Positions 48,006 to 58,301 of a stretch of DNA of 64,000 nucleotides are shown here, piece by piece. This DNA comes from Burkholderia pseudomultivorans (lineage in GTDB: Bacteria; Pseudomonadota; Gammaproteobacteria; Burkholderiales; Burkholderiaceae). The DNA is taken from contig NZ_CP013377.1 of assembly GCF_001718415.1 (NCBI RefSeq), positions 2,542,001 through 2,606,000 of the forward strand, read 5' to 3'. The notes below the pieces were generated by a model that was not told the origin of the DNA, made no database searches, and saw nothing but the letters and a program-made list of their open reading frames with translations. The first letter of the stretch is position 1. The number at the start of each line of letters is the position of its first letter. A program made the position numbers and the translations under genes.

Positions 48006-48155
48006 AGCGTCGTCGCACGGTGTGCGCCGGGTTGCCGTTCGGGGCGCGTGACGCCTTGCTCCATGCGGCTTTGCGCGGATCGTCCGAGATGCGGCGAACC
48101 CGGCGGCCCGCCCGTCGTCCGGCGTCGCGTCGCGCTGCTGCATACGCAGCGCCGG

Positions 48156-48201
48156 TGCTGCGCGTGCAACAGCCGTCCGCGCGACTGTTGCTGGCGCAAC
48201 A
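48156..48201. promoter_or_regulatory. Two tandem activator-site dyads (TGYTGC-N4-GCAACA)
   Basis: TGCTGC-GCGT-GCAACA at 48156-48171 and TGTTGC-TGGC-GCAACA at 48186-48201, exactly 30 bases apart, on the same DNA face. They lie between two divergent sigma-54-type promoters. Probably the sites of the sigma-54 activator encoded at 52231-53349. Confidence 0.65.
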
Positions 48202-48277
48202 CCCGCGCTGCCGGAGCGCGCGACATCGCGCACCGGCATGCCGCGCCGCGCAGGCGATCGCGCGACGACGCAGCCGC

Positions 48278-48292
48278 TGGCCCGGAATTTGC
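48278..48292 (+). promoter_or_regulatory. Sigma-54-type promoter of the DszB3/ABC operon
   Basis: Plus strand reads TGGCCC-GGAAT-TTGC (followed by A). The -12 element is perfect and the -24 element has one change, with correct spacing. The leader to the next ATG is about 70 bases. Confidence 0.7.
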
Positions 48293-48373
48293 AATGTCCT
48301 GATCGGCCCGCGCGTGCGACATCGTGCGCGGCGGCGCTTCGACCATGCATTGCCCAGAGAGGGAATCTCACAC

Positions 48374-49450
48374 ATGACAGACAGGCCCGATTCGTCATCG
48401 GACAAGCAGCAGACGTTCTGGTATGCCCGTTCGCCCGTGCCGACGCCGCTCGGCATCGCGGTGCATCTCGGCTGGCTCAACGGCGAGACGTCGGCCGACG
48501 GCGTCGCGATTCGCTCGCCGCGCGTCGAGACGCGACTCGACGTGTCGTCGATCAGCGATCACACACTTGCGCAATCGTTTCGCCAGGGCGGCAGCATCCC
48601 CGCGATGTGGGCGCGCTCGAACGCCGCGAACACGCGCGTGATCGGGCTGTCGTGGGTCGACGAGTCGCAGCTGATCCTCGCACGGCCCGAGTCCGGCATC
48701 CGCTCGGTGAAGGCGCTGCGCGGCCGCCGCGTCGCGATACCAAGCCGGCCCGACGACCGCATCGACATCTTTCGCGCGTCGGCGCTGCGCGGCATCGTCA
48801 ATGCACTGAGCCTCGAAGGACTGACCACGCGCGACGTCGAACTGGTCGACGTACGCGCCCGCACGCTGCAGGCCGTGAGCCCGGCGCGCGCCGCCAGCCT
48901 GTTCGCATCGCCGCAGGGTTTCTCGAGCCGCGCGCTGTATGCGTCCGAAGCCGGCGCGCTGCTGCGCGGCGAAGTCGACGCGATCTACGTAAAAGGATCG
49001 ACCGGCCTCGAGATCGCGCAACTGATCGGTGCGCACGTCGTGATCGACATCGGCTTCCATCCGGAGCGCGCGATCCGCAACAACAACGGTACGCCGCGCC
49101 CGCTGACCGTCAACGCGAACGTGCTCGCGAACCACCCGGACATCGTCGCCGGCTTCCTGAAGCTCGTCGTCGCGGCCGGCGACTGGGCGCGCACGCATCC
49201 GGACGAAACCGCGCACTACGTGGCCGGCGAAACCGCGGCGTCGATCGACTGGGTGCGCGCCGCATACGGCAACCAGCTTCACCAGCATCTCGGCGTCAAT
49301 CTCGACGACGAATCGATCGCCGCGCTCGACGACTTCAAGACCTTCCTGCATGACTGGGGATTTCTCGAAGCGGACTTCGACGTCGCCGACTGGATCGATC
49401 CGCGCCCGCTCGCCGAGGTCTTGCAGCCGTCGCTGAAAAGGCGCGCGTGA
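48374..49450 (+). CDS. DszB-like protein, copy 3, with substituted catalytic residues
   Basis: A 358-residue cytoplasmic-type paralogue of the two DszB-like proteins. It keeps the fold-defining segments (RQGGSIPAMWARS, RGEVDAIYVKG, a shared C-terminal half) and the arginine (Arg70). The cysteine position is Ser20 (WYARSPVPTPLG) and the histidine position is Ile60 (VSSISDHTL). In DszB a Cys27-to-Ser change is inactive, so this copy is probably not a desulfinase. It may be a binding or sensing subunit. It has no signal peptide and is the first gene of the ABC-transporter unit, behind its own sigma-54-type promoter. Confidence 0.75.
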   Translation: MTDRPDSSSDKQQTFWYARSPVPTPLGIAVHLGWLNGETSADGVAIRSPRVETRLDVSSISDHTLAQSFRQGGSIPAMWARSNAANTRVIGLSWVDESQLILARPESGIRSVKALRGRRVAIPSRPDDRIDIFRASALRGIVNALSLEGLTTRDVELVDVRARTLQAVSPARAASLFASPQGFSSRALYASEAGALLRGEVDAIYVKGSTGLEIAQLIGAHVVIDIGFHPERAIRNNNGTPRPLTVNANVLANHPDIVAGFLKLVVAAGDWARTHPDETAHYVAGETAASIDWVRAAYGNQLHQHLGVNLDDESIAALDDFKTFLHDWGFLEADFDVADWIDPRPLAEVLQPSLKRRA

Positions 49451-49483
49451 GCGCCGCCCTTCCCGCCACTCATTCCGGACATC

Positions 49484-50590
49484 ATGAAATACACGCTCTC
49501 CCTCGCCACGCCGCGCCGCCTGCTGCGCGCGCTGCTCGTCGCGCTGCCGATGGCCGCGACCTCGCTCGCCGCGCCGTCCGTGCGCGCCGACGACGCACCG
49601 AAGGTCGTGCGGATCGCCGTCGTCGCCTATTCGAGCGGCGGCAAGACGCAATACGCCGGCGCGTCCGCGCTGATCGACGCCGACAAGTCGCTCGAGAAGG
49701 CGCTCGCCGCGCGGCACGTGAAGCTGCAATGGGTGCCGGTGTCGACCGCCGCGGTCGGCACGCTCGTCAACGAGGCATTCACCAACGGCAGCATCGATTT
49801 CGCGGGCTACGGCGACCTGCCGTCGGTCGTCGTCAACGCGTCGGGCACGCATACGCGGCTGGTCGTGCCGGGCGGCGTCGGCAGCAACACGTATCTGGTC
49901 GTGCCGGCTGGCTCGACCGCGAAATCGATCGCCGACCTGAAGGGCAAGCGCATCGCGCTCAATCGCGGCCGACCGTGGGAAGTCACGTTCGGCAAGCTGC
50001 TCGCCGCGAACGGCCTGAAGCTGTCCGACTTCCGGATCTACAACCTCGATCCGCAGGCCGGCGCGGCGGCGGTCGCAGCCGGTCGCGTCGACGGGTTCTT
50101 CACGCTGTCCGACGCGTATTCGCTGGTCGACAGGAACGTCGGCAAGATCATCTGGTCGACCAAGACCGCGCCCGACGACTGGAAGATGCGCGCCGAGCTA
50201 TGGGCGTCCGACGACTTCGTGCGGCGCTACCCCGACATCACGCAGCTCGTCGCAACCGCCTACGTGCGGGCCGCGCACTGGATCTCGCAGCCGCAGAACC
50301 GCGATGCGTACGTGAAGATCCTGAGCGCGTCGGGACAGCCGGAAAACGTCGTGCGGCGCGAGTACGCCGACGAAGCGACGCCGTGGAAGGAGCAATGGAC
50401 GCCGCTGTTCACGCCCGCGCTGACCGACCACTACCGCGACGTGATCGCCTACAGCCGGCAGGCCGGGCTGACGTCGACGCCGGTCGACGTGAACGCGCTG
50501 CTCGCGCCGAGCTTCGTGTCGACCGCACTCAGGCAGCTCGGCCTCGACGGTTACTGGCGCGCCAACGCATCGCGCGTCGCGAGCCGCTGA
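49484..50590 (+). CDS. SsuA-like sulfonate ABC substrate-binding protein
   Basis: A 368-residue periplasmic binding protein of the NitT/TauT/SsuA type. The signal peptide ends at VRADD (about residue 36). Typical segments are VRIAVVAYSSGGK, the INEAFTNGSIDFAGYGDLP-like VNEAFTNGSIDFAGYGDLPS, and LKGKRIALNRGRPWEVTFG. It binds sulfonates, taurine-like or related anions in known relatives. The stop overlaps the ATG of the permease gene (TGATG), so the three transporter genes are coupled. Confidence 0.85.
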   Translation: MKYTLSLATPRRLLRALLVALPMAATSLAAPSVRADDAPKVVRIAVVAYSSGGKTQYAGASALIDADKSLEKALAARHVKLQWVPVSTAAVGTLVNEAFTNGSIDFAGYGDLPSVVVNASGTHTRLVVPGGVGSNTYLVVPAGSTAKSIADLKGKRIALNRGRPWEVTFGKLLAANGLKLSDFRIYNLDPQAGAAAVAAGRVDGFFTLSDAYSLVDRNVGKIIWSTKTAPDDWKMRAELWASDDFVRRYPDITQLVATAYVRAAHWISQPQNRDAYVKILSASGQPENVVRREYADEATPWKEQWTPLFTPALTDHYRDVIAYSRQAGLTSTPVDVNALLAPSFVSTALRQLGLDGYWRANASRVASR

Positions 50591-51405
50591 TGACGATGCA
50601 CGCGCCCACCTCGAACGCCCCGCGCACGGTGCGCCCGCTCGCCGTCGCGCGGATCGGCGCGCAGGCGCTGTGGTGGGCGACGCCCGCCGCGTTCGCCGCG
50701 CTGTGGTGGCTCGCCAGCGCGCAGCGCTGGTTCCCGCCCCAACTCGTCGTGCCGCCCGAACGCATCGCATCGACGCTGCGCGTGCTGATCGAAACCGGCG
50801 AGCTGCGCGACAACCTGCTGATCACGCTGCACCGGCTCGCGCTCGGCTTCGCGATCGGCGCGACGAGCGGCGCCGCCTTCGGCATCCTGCTCGCATCGAG
50901 CCGGCTGTTCTCCGACTATCTGCGGCCGACCTTCGACCTGCTGCGTCAGGTGCCGACGCTCACGCTGATTCCGCTGCTGGTCCTGCTGATCGGTGTCGAC
51001 GAGCCGCTGAAGCTCGTCGTCGTCGGCAAGGCGGTGTTCTTTCCGGTCGCGCTGGCCGCCTTCGCGGGCGTGCACGACACGCCGCGCGATCTCGTCGAAA
51101 TGGCCCGCCACTACGGCGTCGGCCGCGTCGCGCTGCTGCGCGACGTGTTGCTGCCCGCCGCGCTGCCGCCGCTGCTCACGGGCATCCGGATCGCCCTCGC
51201 GCGCGCCTGGCTCGCGCTCGTCGCCGTCGAATTGCTGAGCGCGGACAGCGGAATCGGACAGATGATGGAACTCGCGCGGCAGATGCTGCGGCTCGACGTC
51301 GTGCTGGTCGACGTCGCGGTAATCGGGCTGATCGGCTTCGCGCTCGACCGCTCGATCGCACTCGTGCAACGGCATGCGCTGCGCTGGCAGGCGCCGGCGC
51401 GATGA
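50590..51405 (+). CDS. SsuC-like ABC permease 1
   Basis: A 271-residue inner-membrane permease of the BPD_transp_1 (SsuC/TauC) type with about six helices. The EAA-like loop (EMARHYGVGRVALLRDVLLP), which contacts the ATPase, is present at residues 160-185. It starts within the stop of the binding-protein gene. No ATPase gene lies in this window, so the importer is incomplete as encoded here. Confidence 0.87.
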   Translation: MTMHAPTSNAPRTVRPLAVARIGAQALWWATPAAFAALWWLASAQRWFPPQLVVPPERIASTLRVLIETGELRDNLLITLHRLALGFAIGATSGAAFGILLASSRLFSDYLRPTFDLLRQVPTLTLIPLLVLLIGVDEPLKLVVVGKAVFFPVALAAFAGVHDTPRDLVEMARHYGVGRVALLRDVLLPAALPPLLTGIRIALARAWLALVAVELLSADSGIGQMMELARQMLRLDVVLVDVAVIGLIGFALDRSIALVQRHALRWQAPAR

Positions 51406-52226
51406 ATCACGCGTTATCCATTCAAGCGAGTTTCACGATGACCGCCCTCACCCGCCGAATTCCACTCGCCGCCTGGCGCCGCCGGTTGCGCGGCTGCGTC
51501 GTTCCCGCCGCGCTGGTCGCCGCATGGCAATTCGCATCGCACGGCGACGCGGCCCATCAGTACGCGTTCGTGCCGCTGCAGCAGGTCGGCAGCGCGCTGC
51601 TCGAACTCGCGCGCAGCGGCGAACTCGCGACCGATCTCGGCGCGAGCCTGCGACGCACGACGCTCGGGCTCGGCGTCGGTATCGCCGCCGGGCTCGCGCT
51701 CGGCGCGGCGATGGCGCGCTCGACGCTCGTGCGCAAGCTGTGCGAGCCGGCGTTCCAGGCGCTGCGCTACGTGCCGCTTCTCGGGCTGATTCCGCTGCTC
51801 AGCCTGTGGGCCGGCACCGGCGAATTCGCGAAGATCTTCATCGTCGCGCTCGCCGCGTTCTATCCGATGACGACGGCGAGCTTCGACGGCCTGAGCCGCG
51901 TCGATCCGCGCTATGTCGAACTCGCGCAGTCGTACCGGCTGACGCGCGTGGGCCTGTGGCGCGACGTGCTGCTTCCCGGCGCGCTGCCCGACCTGTTCAC
52001 CGGGGTGCTGCAGGCCGTGCCGTTCGCGTGGATCACCGCGACGAGCAGCGAGCTGCTGTTCAACGCGGGGGCCGGTGTCGGCAACCTGATGCAGAACGCG
52101 CAGGCCGGCGCGCGCGCCGACGTGCTGCTCGTCTGCGTGCTCGGCGTGACCGCGCTGGCGGCCGGCATGAGCCTGCTGTGCGAGCGGATCGCGCAGCGCG
52201 CGATGCGCTGGCGCGATCACGCGTGA
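51402..52226 (+). CDS. SsuC-like ABC permease 2
   Basis: A 274-residue second permease of the same family, overlapping the first by 4 bases (ATGA). The ATPase-contact loop reads ELAQSYRLTRVGLWRDVLLPG, and SELLFNAGAGVG follows. It is related to but distinct from permease 1, so the importer is probably a heterodimer, rather than the homodimer typical of SsuC. It is convergent with the sigma-54 activator gene, four bases apart. Confidence 0.86.
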   Translation: MNHALSIQASFTMTALTRRIPLAAWRRRLRGCVVPAALVAAWQFASHGDAAHQYAFVPLQQVGSALLELARSGELATDLGASLRRTTLGLGVGIAAGLALGAAMARSTLVRKLCEPAFQALRYVPLLGLIPLLSLWAGTGEFAKIFIVALAAFYPMTTASFDGLSRVDPRYVELAQSYRLTRVGLWRDVLLPGALPDLFTGVLQAVPFAWITATSSELLFNAGAGVGNLMQNAQAGARADVLLVCVLGVTALAAGMSLLCERIAQRAMRWRDHA

Positions 52227-52230
52227 CGGG

Positions 52231-53349
<1,119 letters not shown>

Positions 53350-53476
53350 GGCACGACCGGCGTGATGAACGGGGAAGCCCGACGATAGCAAGACGCGCGC
53401 CGGGGACGAACCAATTCATCGAGCTATCGGTATGACGCAGGCCGGATTGCGTCGCGCATCCGGCCTGCGTGTCGCG

Positions 53477-54157
53477 TCAGGCGAGGCCCGTCATCTTCCA
53501 CTGCTGCTCCAGTGCGCCCGGGCCGAATTCGCGCGACCCGCCGAGCGGCTCCGCGAGCGCCTGGAAATAGGCGGCTTCCTCGAGGATCAGGATGTACTTC
53601 GATACGTCGACGATCGACTTGCCCCAGAACGTCGCGCCGCCGTTCGCCTCGAGGATCGCCGGCACCTGCGGATCGCGGCGGATCGTGTCGACGATGAAGC
53701 GCGGCTCGCCGGGCCGGCGATCGATGTAGATCGGAATCTCGCGCGCCCGCGTATGGCGCGCGGCCGGCGCATAGCGGATCGGCAGCGCCCGGTGCGCGCT
53801 CGCCCAGGCGCCGAGATACGGGCCGTGCACGTGGATCACGACGTCGACTTCCGGCGCCTCGCGGAACACGTCCGCGTAGCGCGGCCCGTTGCCGCCCGCG
53901 CGCGCGTCGCCGTGCAACACGTCGCCGTCGAAGGTGACGACGACCGGCTGGATTTCCTGCGATGCCGCCCACGGGCTCGGCGCCGACAAGGCGACCACGA
54001 GATCCGTGCCCGGCACGCGCTGGAACGCCTGGAAGGTGTTGGTCGCGGACAGCGTGCGCGTGTCCTTCAGCACGCGCACGGCCTGCGCGAATTCGCGCGT
54101 CGCGCGCTCGACGAAGGCAACGAGTTCGCCGCTGTCGATGGTTGAGGTGACTGACAT
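53477..54157 (-). CDS. Class II aldolase/adducin-like protein
   Basis: A 226-residue cytoplasmic protein of the class II aldolase/adducin fold. A metal-binding histidine pair occurs in VIHVHGPYLGAW, with a further His in PAARHTRAREIP, and the Thr/Ser-Ala-Asn segment ATNTFQAFQRVPG near the start. Known members split or isomerise sugar phosphates; which applies here is unknown. It has its own sigma-54-type promoter (54225-54239) and so appears to belong to the organosulfur regulon, perhaps processing the carbon skeleton. GGA lies 9 bases before the ATG. Confidence 0.75.
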   Translation of the reverse strand: MSVTSTIDSGELVAFVERATREFAQAVRVLKDTRTLSATNTFQAFQRVPGTDLVVALSAPSPWAASQEIQPVVVTFDGDVLHGDARAGGNGPRYADVFREAPEVDVVIHVHGPYLGAWASAHRALPIRYAPAARHTRAREIPIYIDRRPGEPRFIVDTIRRDPQVPAILEANGGATFWGKSIVDVSKYILILEEAAYFQALAEPLGGSREFGPGALEQQWKMTGLA

Positions 54158-54224
54158 GGATGCGGATTCCTTTTTCGGTTGAACGAATCGTGCCGCCGGA
54201 TGACGGCATGCCGCGAACGAATCA

Positions 54225-54239
54225 GCAGCAATCGTGCCA
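54225..54239 (-). promoter_or_regulatory. Sigma-54-type promoter of the aldolase-like gene
   Basis: Minus strand reads TGGCAC-GATTG-CTGC. The -24 element is perfect, the -12 keeps TGC with the right spacing. The leader to the ATG is about 55 bases. Confidence 0.66.
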
Positions 54240-54326
54240 GCAGCGACGCATGCGTATCGAACGCGCGGCCAGCGCCATGCACGCGCGCACGTTGCGCAGC
54301 GAAGCGGACGATCCGCAGCCATTCGC

Positions 54327-54373
54327 TGCTGCGACAGCAACAGCGTGCGGCCTGCATTGCTGCACGCGACACA
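54327..54373. promoter_or_regulatory. Activator-site dyad pair
   Basis: TGCTGC-GACA-GCAACA (54327-54342) fits the motif exactly. A weaker copy, TGCTGC-ACGC-GACACA (54358-54373), lies 31 bases on. They sit between two divergent sigma-54-type promoters. Confidence 0.6.
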
Positions 54374-54437
54374 GTGCACGCATCGGTGGCGGCGAAGCCC
54401 ATCGCACGACGCACGGCAATGACTGGACGCGACACGC

Positions 54438-54452
54438 TGGTTCGAATCTTGC
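54438..54452 (+). promoter_or_regulatory. Sigma-54-type promoter of the exported hydrolase gene
   Basis: Plus strand reads TGGTTC-GAATC-TTGC. The invariant GG and GC are present with the right spacing; the -24 element is the weakest of the five. Leader about 70 bases. Confidence 0.6.
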
Positions 54453-54531
54453 GTTGCGCTCCATTCGCTTGTTGCGGCCCGCTTCACGACGGTCCGCGAA
54501 TTCCGTACCGACTTTTCTCGATCCGATCGAC

Positions 54532-55818
54532 ATGACTCTCTTTCCCCTGCGCGGCAACGTCGCGCGCACGTTGCTGGTTTCCGCCCTGGCCGCTTCGTCC
54601 TTCGCATCGCTCGCCGCCCCCGCAGCCCGCGTACCGGCGCCCGATCCGCTGCAAGGCGACGGCCGCGTCTCCGCGTTCTATACGTGGGATCGCGACATTC
54701 CGGCCACGCCCGGCACACTGCTGCGCAGCGAACCGCTGCCCGCGACGCTCGGTCTCGCGAGCGCCGCGCGACAGTTGCGCATCCTGTATTCGTCGACCGA
54801 CGGCATCGGCGGCCGCACGCCGATCGCGGTGTCCGGCGCGCTGTTCGTGCCGCACGGCACGCCGCCCGCCGGCGGCTGGCCGATCGTCGCGTGGGCACAC
54901 GGCACGTTCGGGATGGCCGACATCTGCGCGCCGTCGTGGTTCGGACGCTCGTATCGCGACGTCCGTTACCTGAACGCATGGCTGCAACAGGGCTTCGCGG
55001 TCGTCGCGACCGATTACCAGGGGCTCGGCACGCCGGGCCCGAATCCGCAGCTCAACAACCGCTCGAACAGCTACACGCTGCTCGACAGCGTACGCGCGGT
55101 GCTGCGCGGCGTGCCGGACCTGGCCAACGAGATCGTGCTCGTCGGCCAGTCGCAGGGCGGCTCGGCCGTGTTCGCCGCCGCCGGCTATGCGCGCGACTAC
55201 GCACCCGAACTCGCGGTGCGCGCCACCGTCGCGACCGGCACGATCTACAACGCGTCGCGCGACACGCTCGCGTCGCTGCCGAAGTTCGACACCGCGTATC
55301 GGCGCGACCCCGAGCGCGTCGACCCGACGCTGGCCTACCAGTTCTATTCGGTCCTGTCCGCGCAGCAGATCGATCCGGCGCTGCACGCGGACGAAGTGCT
55401 GACCGGGCATGCGCTGCCGCTTCTCGAACAGGCCCGCATCACCTGCCTCGCGTCGCTCGAGGACGACGCCGCGCTCGCCCGCCTCACGCACGCGAACACG
55501 GTAAAGCCCGGTGGCGACGCGCGCTTGCAGGCATGGTGGGACGCCTACCTGAAGTACCCGACGCTGAAGATCGATACGCCGGTGTTCATCGGCGCGGGCG
55601 CGGACGACGGACTCGCGCCGCTCGAACTCGCGCTCGCCAGCGACGCGTGCGCGGCCGGCACGACGGTCGAAGCGCACCTCTATGCAGGCCGCGATCACAA
55701 CGGCACCGTCAACGCCTCGCTCGCCGATTCGATCCCGTTCGTGAAGCGCGTGCTCGCCGGCGAGAAAATCCGGCCGGTCTGCACGCCCGCGCCGCAACCA
55801 CCGTCCGCATCGCAATAG
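54532..55818 (+). CDS. Exported alpha/beta hydrolase (secretory-lipase-like)
   Basis: A 428-residue enzyme of the alpha/beta-hydrolase fold. The signal peptide runs to about residue 24 (SLAAPAA). The catalytic serine lies in GQSQGG ([15 protein letters not shown]), with oxyanion-side AHGTFG and a late acid/histidine region ([20 protein letters not shown]). It resembles secreted lipases and esterases. A plausible role in this locus is to free a sulfur-containing moiety from an ester before uptake, which is inference. Preceded by a sigma-54-type promoter; the groES promoter begins 66 bases after its stop. Confidence 0.82.
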   Translation: MTLFPLRGNVARTLLVSALAASSFASLAAPAARVPAPDPLQGDGRVSAFYTWDRDIPATPGTLLRSEPLPATLGLASAARQLRILYSSTDGIGGRTPIAVSGALFVPHGTPPAGGWPIVAWAHGTFGMADICAPSWFGRSYRDVRYLNAWLQQGFAVVATDYQGLGTPGPNPQLNNRSNSYTLLDSVRAVLRGVPDLANEIVLVGQSQGGSAVFAAAGYARDYAPELAVRATVATGTIYNASRDTLASLPKFDTAYRRDPERVDPTLAYQFYSVLSAQQIDPALHADEVLTGHALPLLEQARITCLASLEDDAALARLTHANTVKPGGDARLQAWWDAYLKYPTLKIDTPVFIGAGADDGLAPLELALASDACAAGTTVEAHLYAGRDHNGTVNASLADSIPFVKRVLAGEKIRPVCTPAPQPPSASQ

Positions 55819-55884
55819 CCGCGACGACGCCTTGCGCGAATCGCGCCTATGCGCGCCCACGCAAATGCTTTTCGGAATCCGTTA

Positions 55885-55914
55885 TTGGATTGCGCCGTCG
55901 CGCGTTTTTATACT
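55885..55914 (+). promoter_or_regulatory. groES-groEL vegetative promoter
   Basis: A -35-like TTGGAT (55885-55890) and -10 TATACT (55909-55914) separated by 18 bases, immediately before the CIRCE operator. Confidence 0.55.
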
Positions 55915-55916
55915 CG

Positions 55917-55943
55917 TCAGCACTCTCCACTCAAGAGTGCCAA
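55917..55943. promoter_or_regulatory. CIRCE operator (HrcA-binding inverted repeat)
   Basis: TCAGCACTC-N9-GAGTGCCAA, which differs from the consensus TTAGCACTC-N9-GAGTGCTAA at one outer base per arm. CIRCE is bound by HrcA, which represses chaperone genes until heat stress. It lies 27 bases before the groES ATG. Confidence 0.9.
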
Positions 55944-55970
55944 TCCAACTCGACAGCACAGGAACGACAG

Positions 55971-56261
55971 ATGAGCCTACGCCCCTTGCATGACCGGGTC
56001 ATCGTGAAGCGACTCGACCAGGAAACCACCACCGCGTCGGGCATCGTGATCCCCGACAGCGCCGCGGAAAAGCCCGACCAGGGCGAAGTGATCGCGGTCG
56101 GCCCCGGCCGCCGCGACACCGACGGCCAGCGCATCGCGCCCGACCTGAAGGTCGGCGAGCGCGTGCTGTTCGGCAAATATGCGGGCCAGTCGGTCAAGGT
56201 GGACGGTGCCGAACTCCTCGTGCTGCGCGAGGAAGACATCGTCGCCGTCGTCAATCAATAA
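55971..56261 (+). CDS. groES: GroES co-chaperonin
   Basis: A 96-residue GroES. It has the family start [19 protein letters not shown] and the mobile-loop segment [14 protein letters not shown], with [13 protein letters not shown] later. GroES caps the GroEL ring in the cytoplasm. It lies behind a CIRCE operator and is followed 12 bases later by groEL in an operon. Confidence 0.97.
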   Translation: MSLRPLHDRVIVKRLDQETTTASGIVIPDSAAEKPDQGEVIAVGPGRRDTDGQRIAPDLKVGERVLFGKYAGQSVKVDGAELLVLREEDIVAVVNQ

Positions 56262-57914
<1,653 letters not shown>

Positions 57915-57961
57915 TGCCTGCCCGGGTGGCCGCCCGAAGACCGGCGGCCACGCCTCGACGC

Positions 57962-57999
57962 AAAACGCGTGACAGAGCTGGTCGTCACGCGTTTTTTTT
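57962..57999 (+). terminator. groESL Rho-independent terminator
   Basis: A 9-bp stem (ACGCGTGAC at 57965-57973 with GTCACGCGT at 57984-57992) followed by an eight-T run (57992-57999), 48 bases after the groEL stop. The A run before the stem means it may also end minus-strand transcription. Confidence 0.85.
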
Positions 58000-58017
58000 G
58001 CTCCGCGCGAACCGTCG

Positions 58018-58299
58018 TCAGAACATCTGGCGCAGGCCGATCGCCGCGCCGACGCTGTGGATCCTGCCGATCTGGTCGACCTTGCCCGTGAGCGGACCGG
58101 TCGCGCCCGGATAGTCGGCGGCAAACGCGCCGTTGCCGCGCGCGAAGTCGACCGTGCCGTACACCTCGGTGTGCTTCGACAGCGCATATTCGGCCAGCAC
58201 GGTCGCCGAGTAGTTGATCCCCGCACCGAGCGTGCCGTCGAGCCGTTCCGCGTTGCGCGCGCGGCCGTAATAGCCGGCCACCGTGATCAGCAGCCCGCC
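58018..58299 (-). pseudogene. C-terminal fragment of a broken porin gene
   Basis: About 93 codons of a porin C-terminus, in the sense GLLITVAGYYGRARN, then NYSATVLAEYALSKHTEVYG, to a terminal Phe (IGLRQMF). It has no start or signal. The matching N-terminal portion lies at 60510-60973 on the same strand, about 2.2 kb away. The DNA between is an unrelated Rhs fragment on the plus strand. The middle of the porin (about 150 residues) is missing. Confidence 0.8.
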
Positions 58300-58301
58300 T
58301 G

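Larger units (their letters stand above)
47921..48373. other. Divergent control region of the organosulfur locus
   Basis: A 453-base region between two divergent units with no gene. It contains two sigma-54-type promoters pointing outward and, between them, two exact copies of the TGYTGC-N4-GCAACA dyad (separate entries). Reading frames on both strands in this stretch lack family matches. Confidence 0.6.
54158..54531. other. Divergent control region between aldolase-like and hydrolase genes
   Basis: A 374-base region without a supported gene. As at 47921-48373, two sigma-54-type promoters point outward and two copies of the dyad lie between them. The repetition of this layout is the main evidence for a shared regulon. 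Confidence 0.55.

Noticed and set aside
42552..49450. The three DszB-like proteins considered as ordinary ABC substrate-binding proteins
   Set aside because: They lack signal peptides and lipoboxes, and two keep the Cys/His/Arg positions of DszB. The true binding protein of the locus is at 49484-50590 and does have a signal peptide. Copy 3 might still bind ligand, but not in the periplasm.
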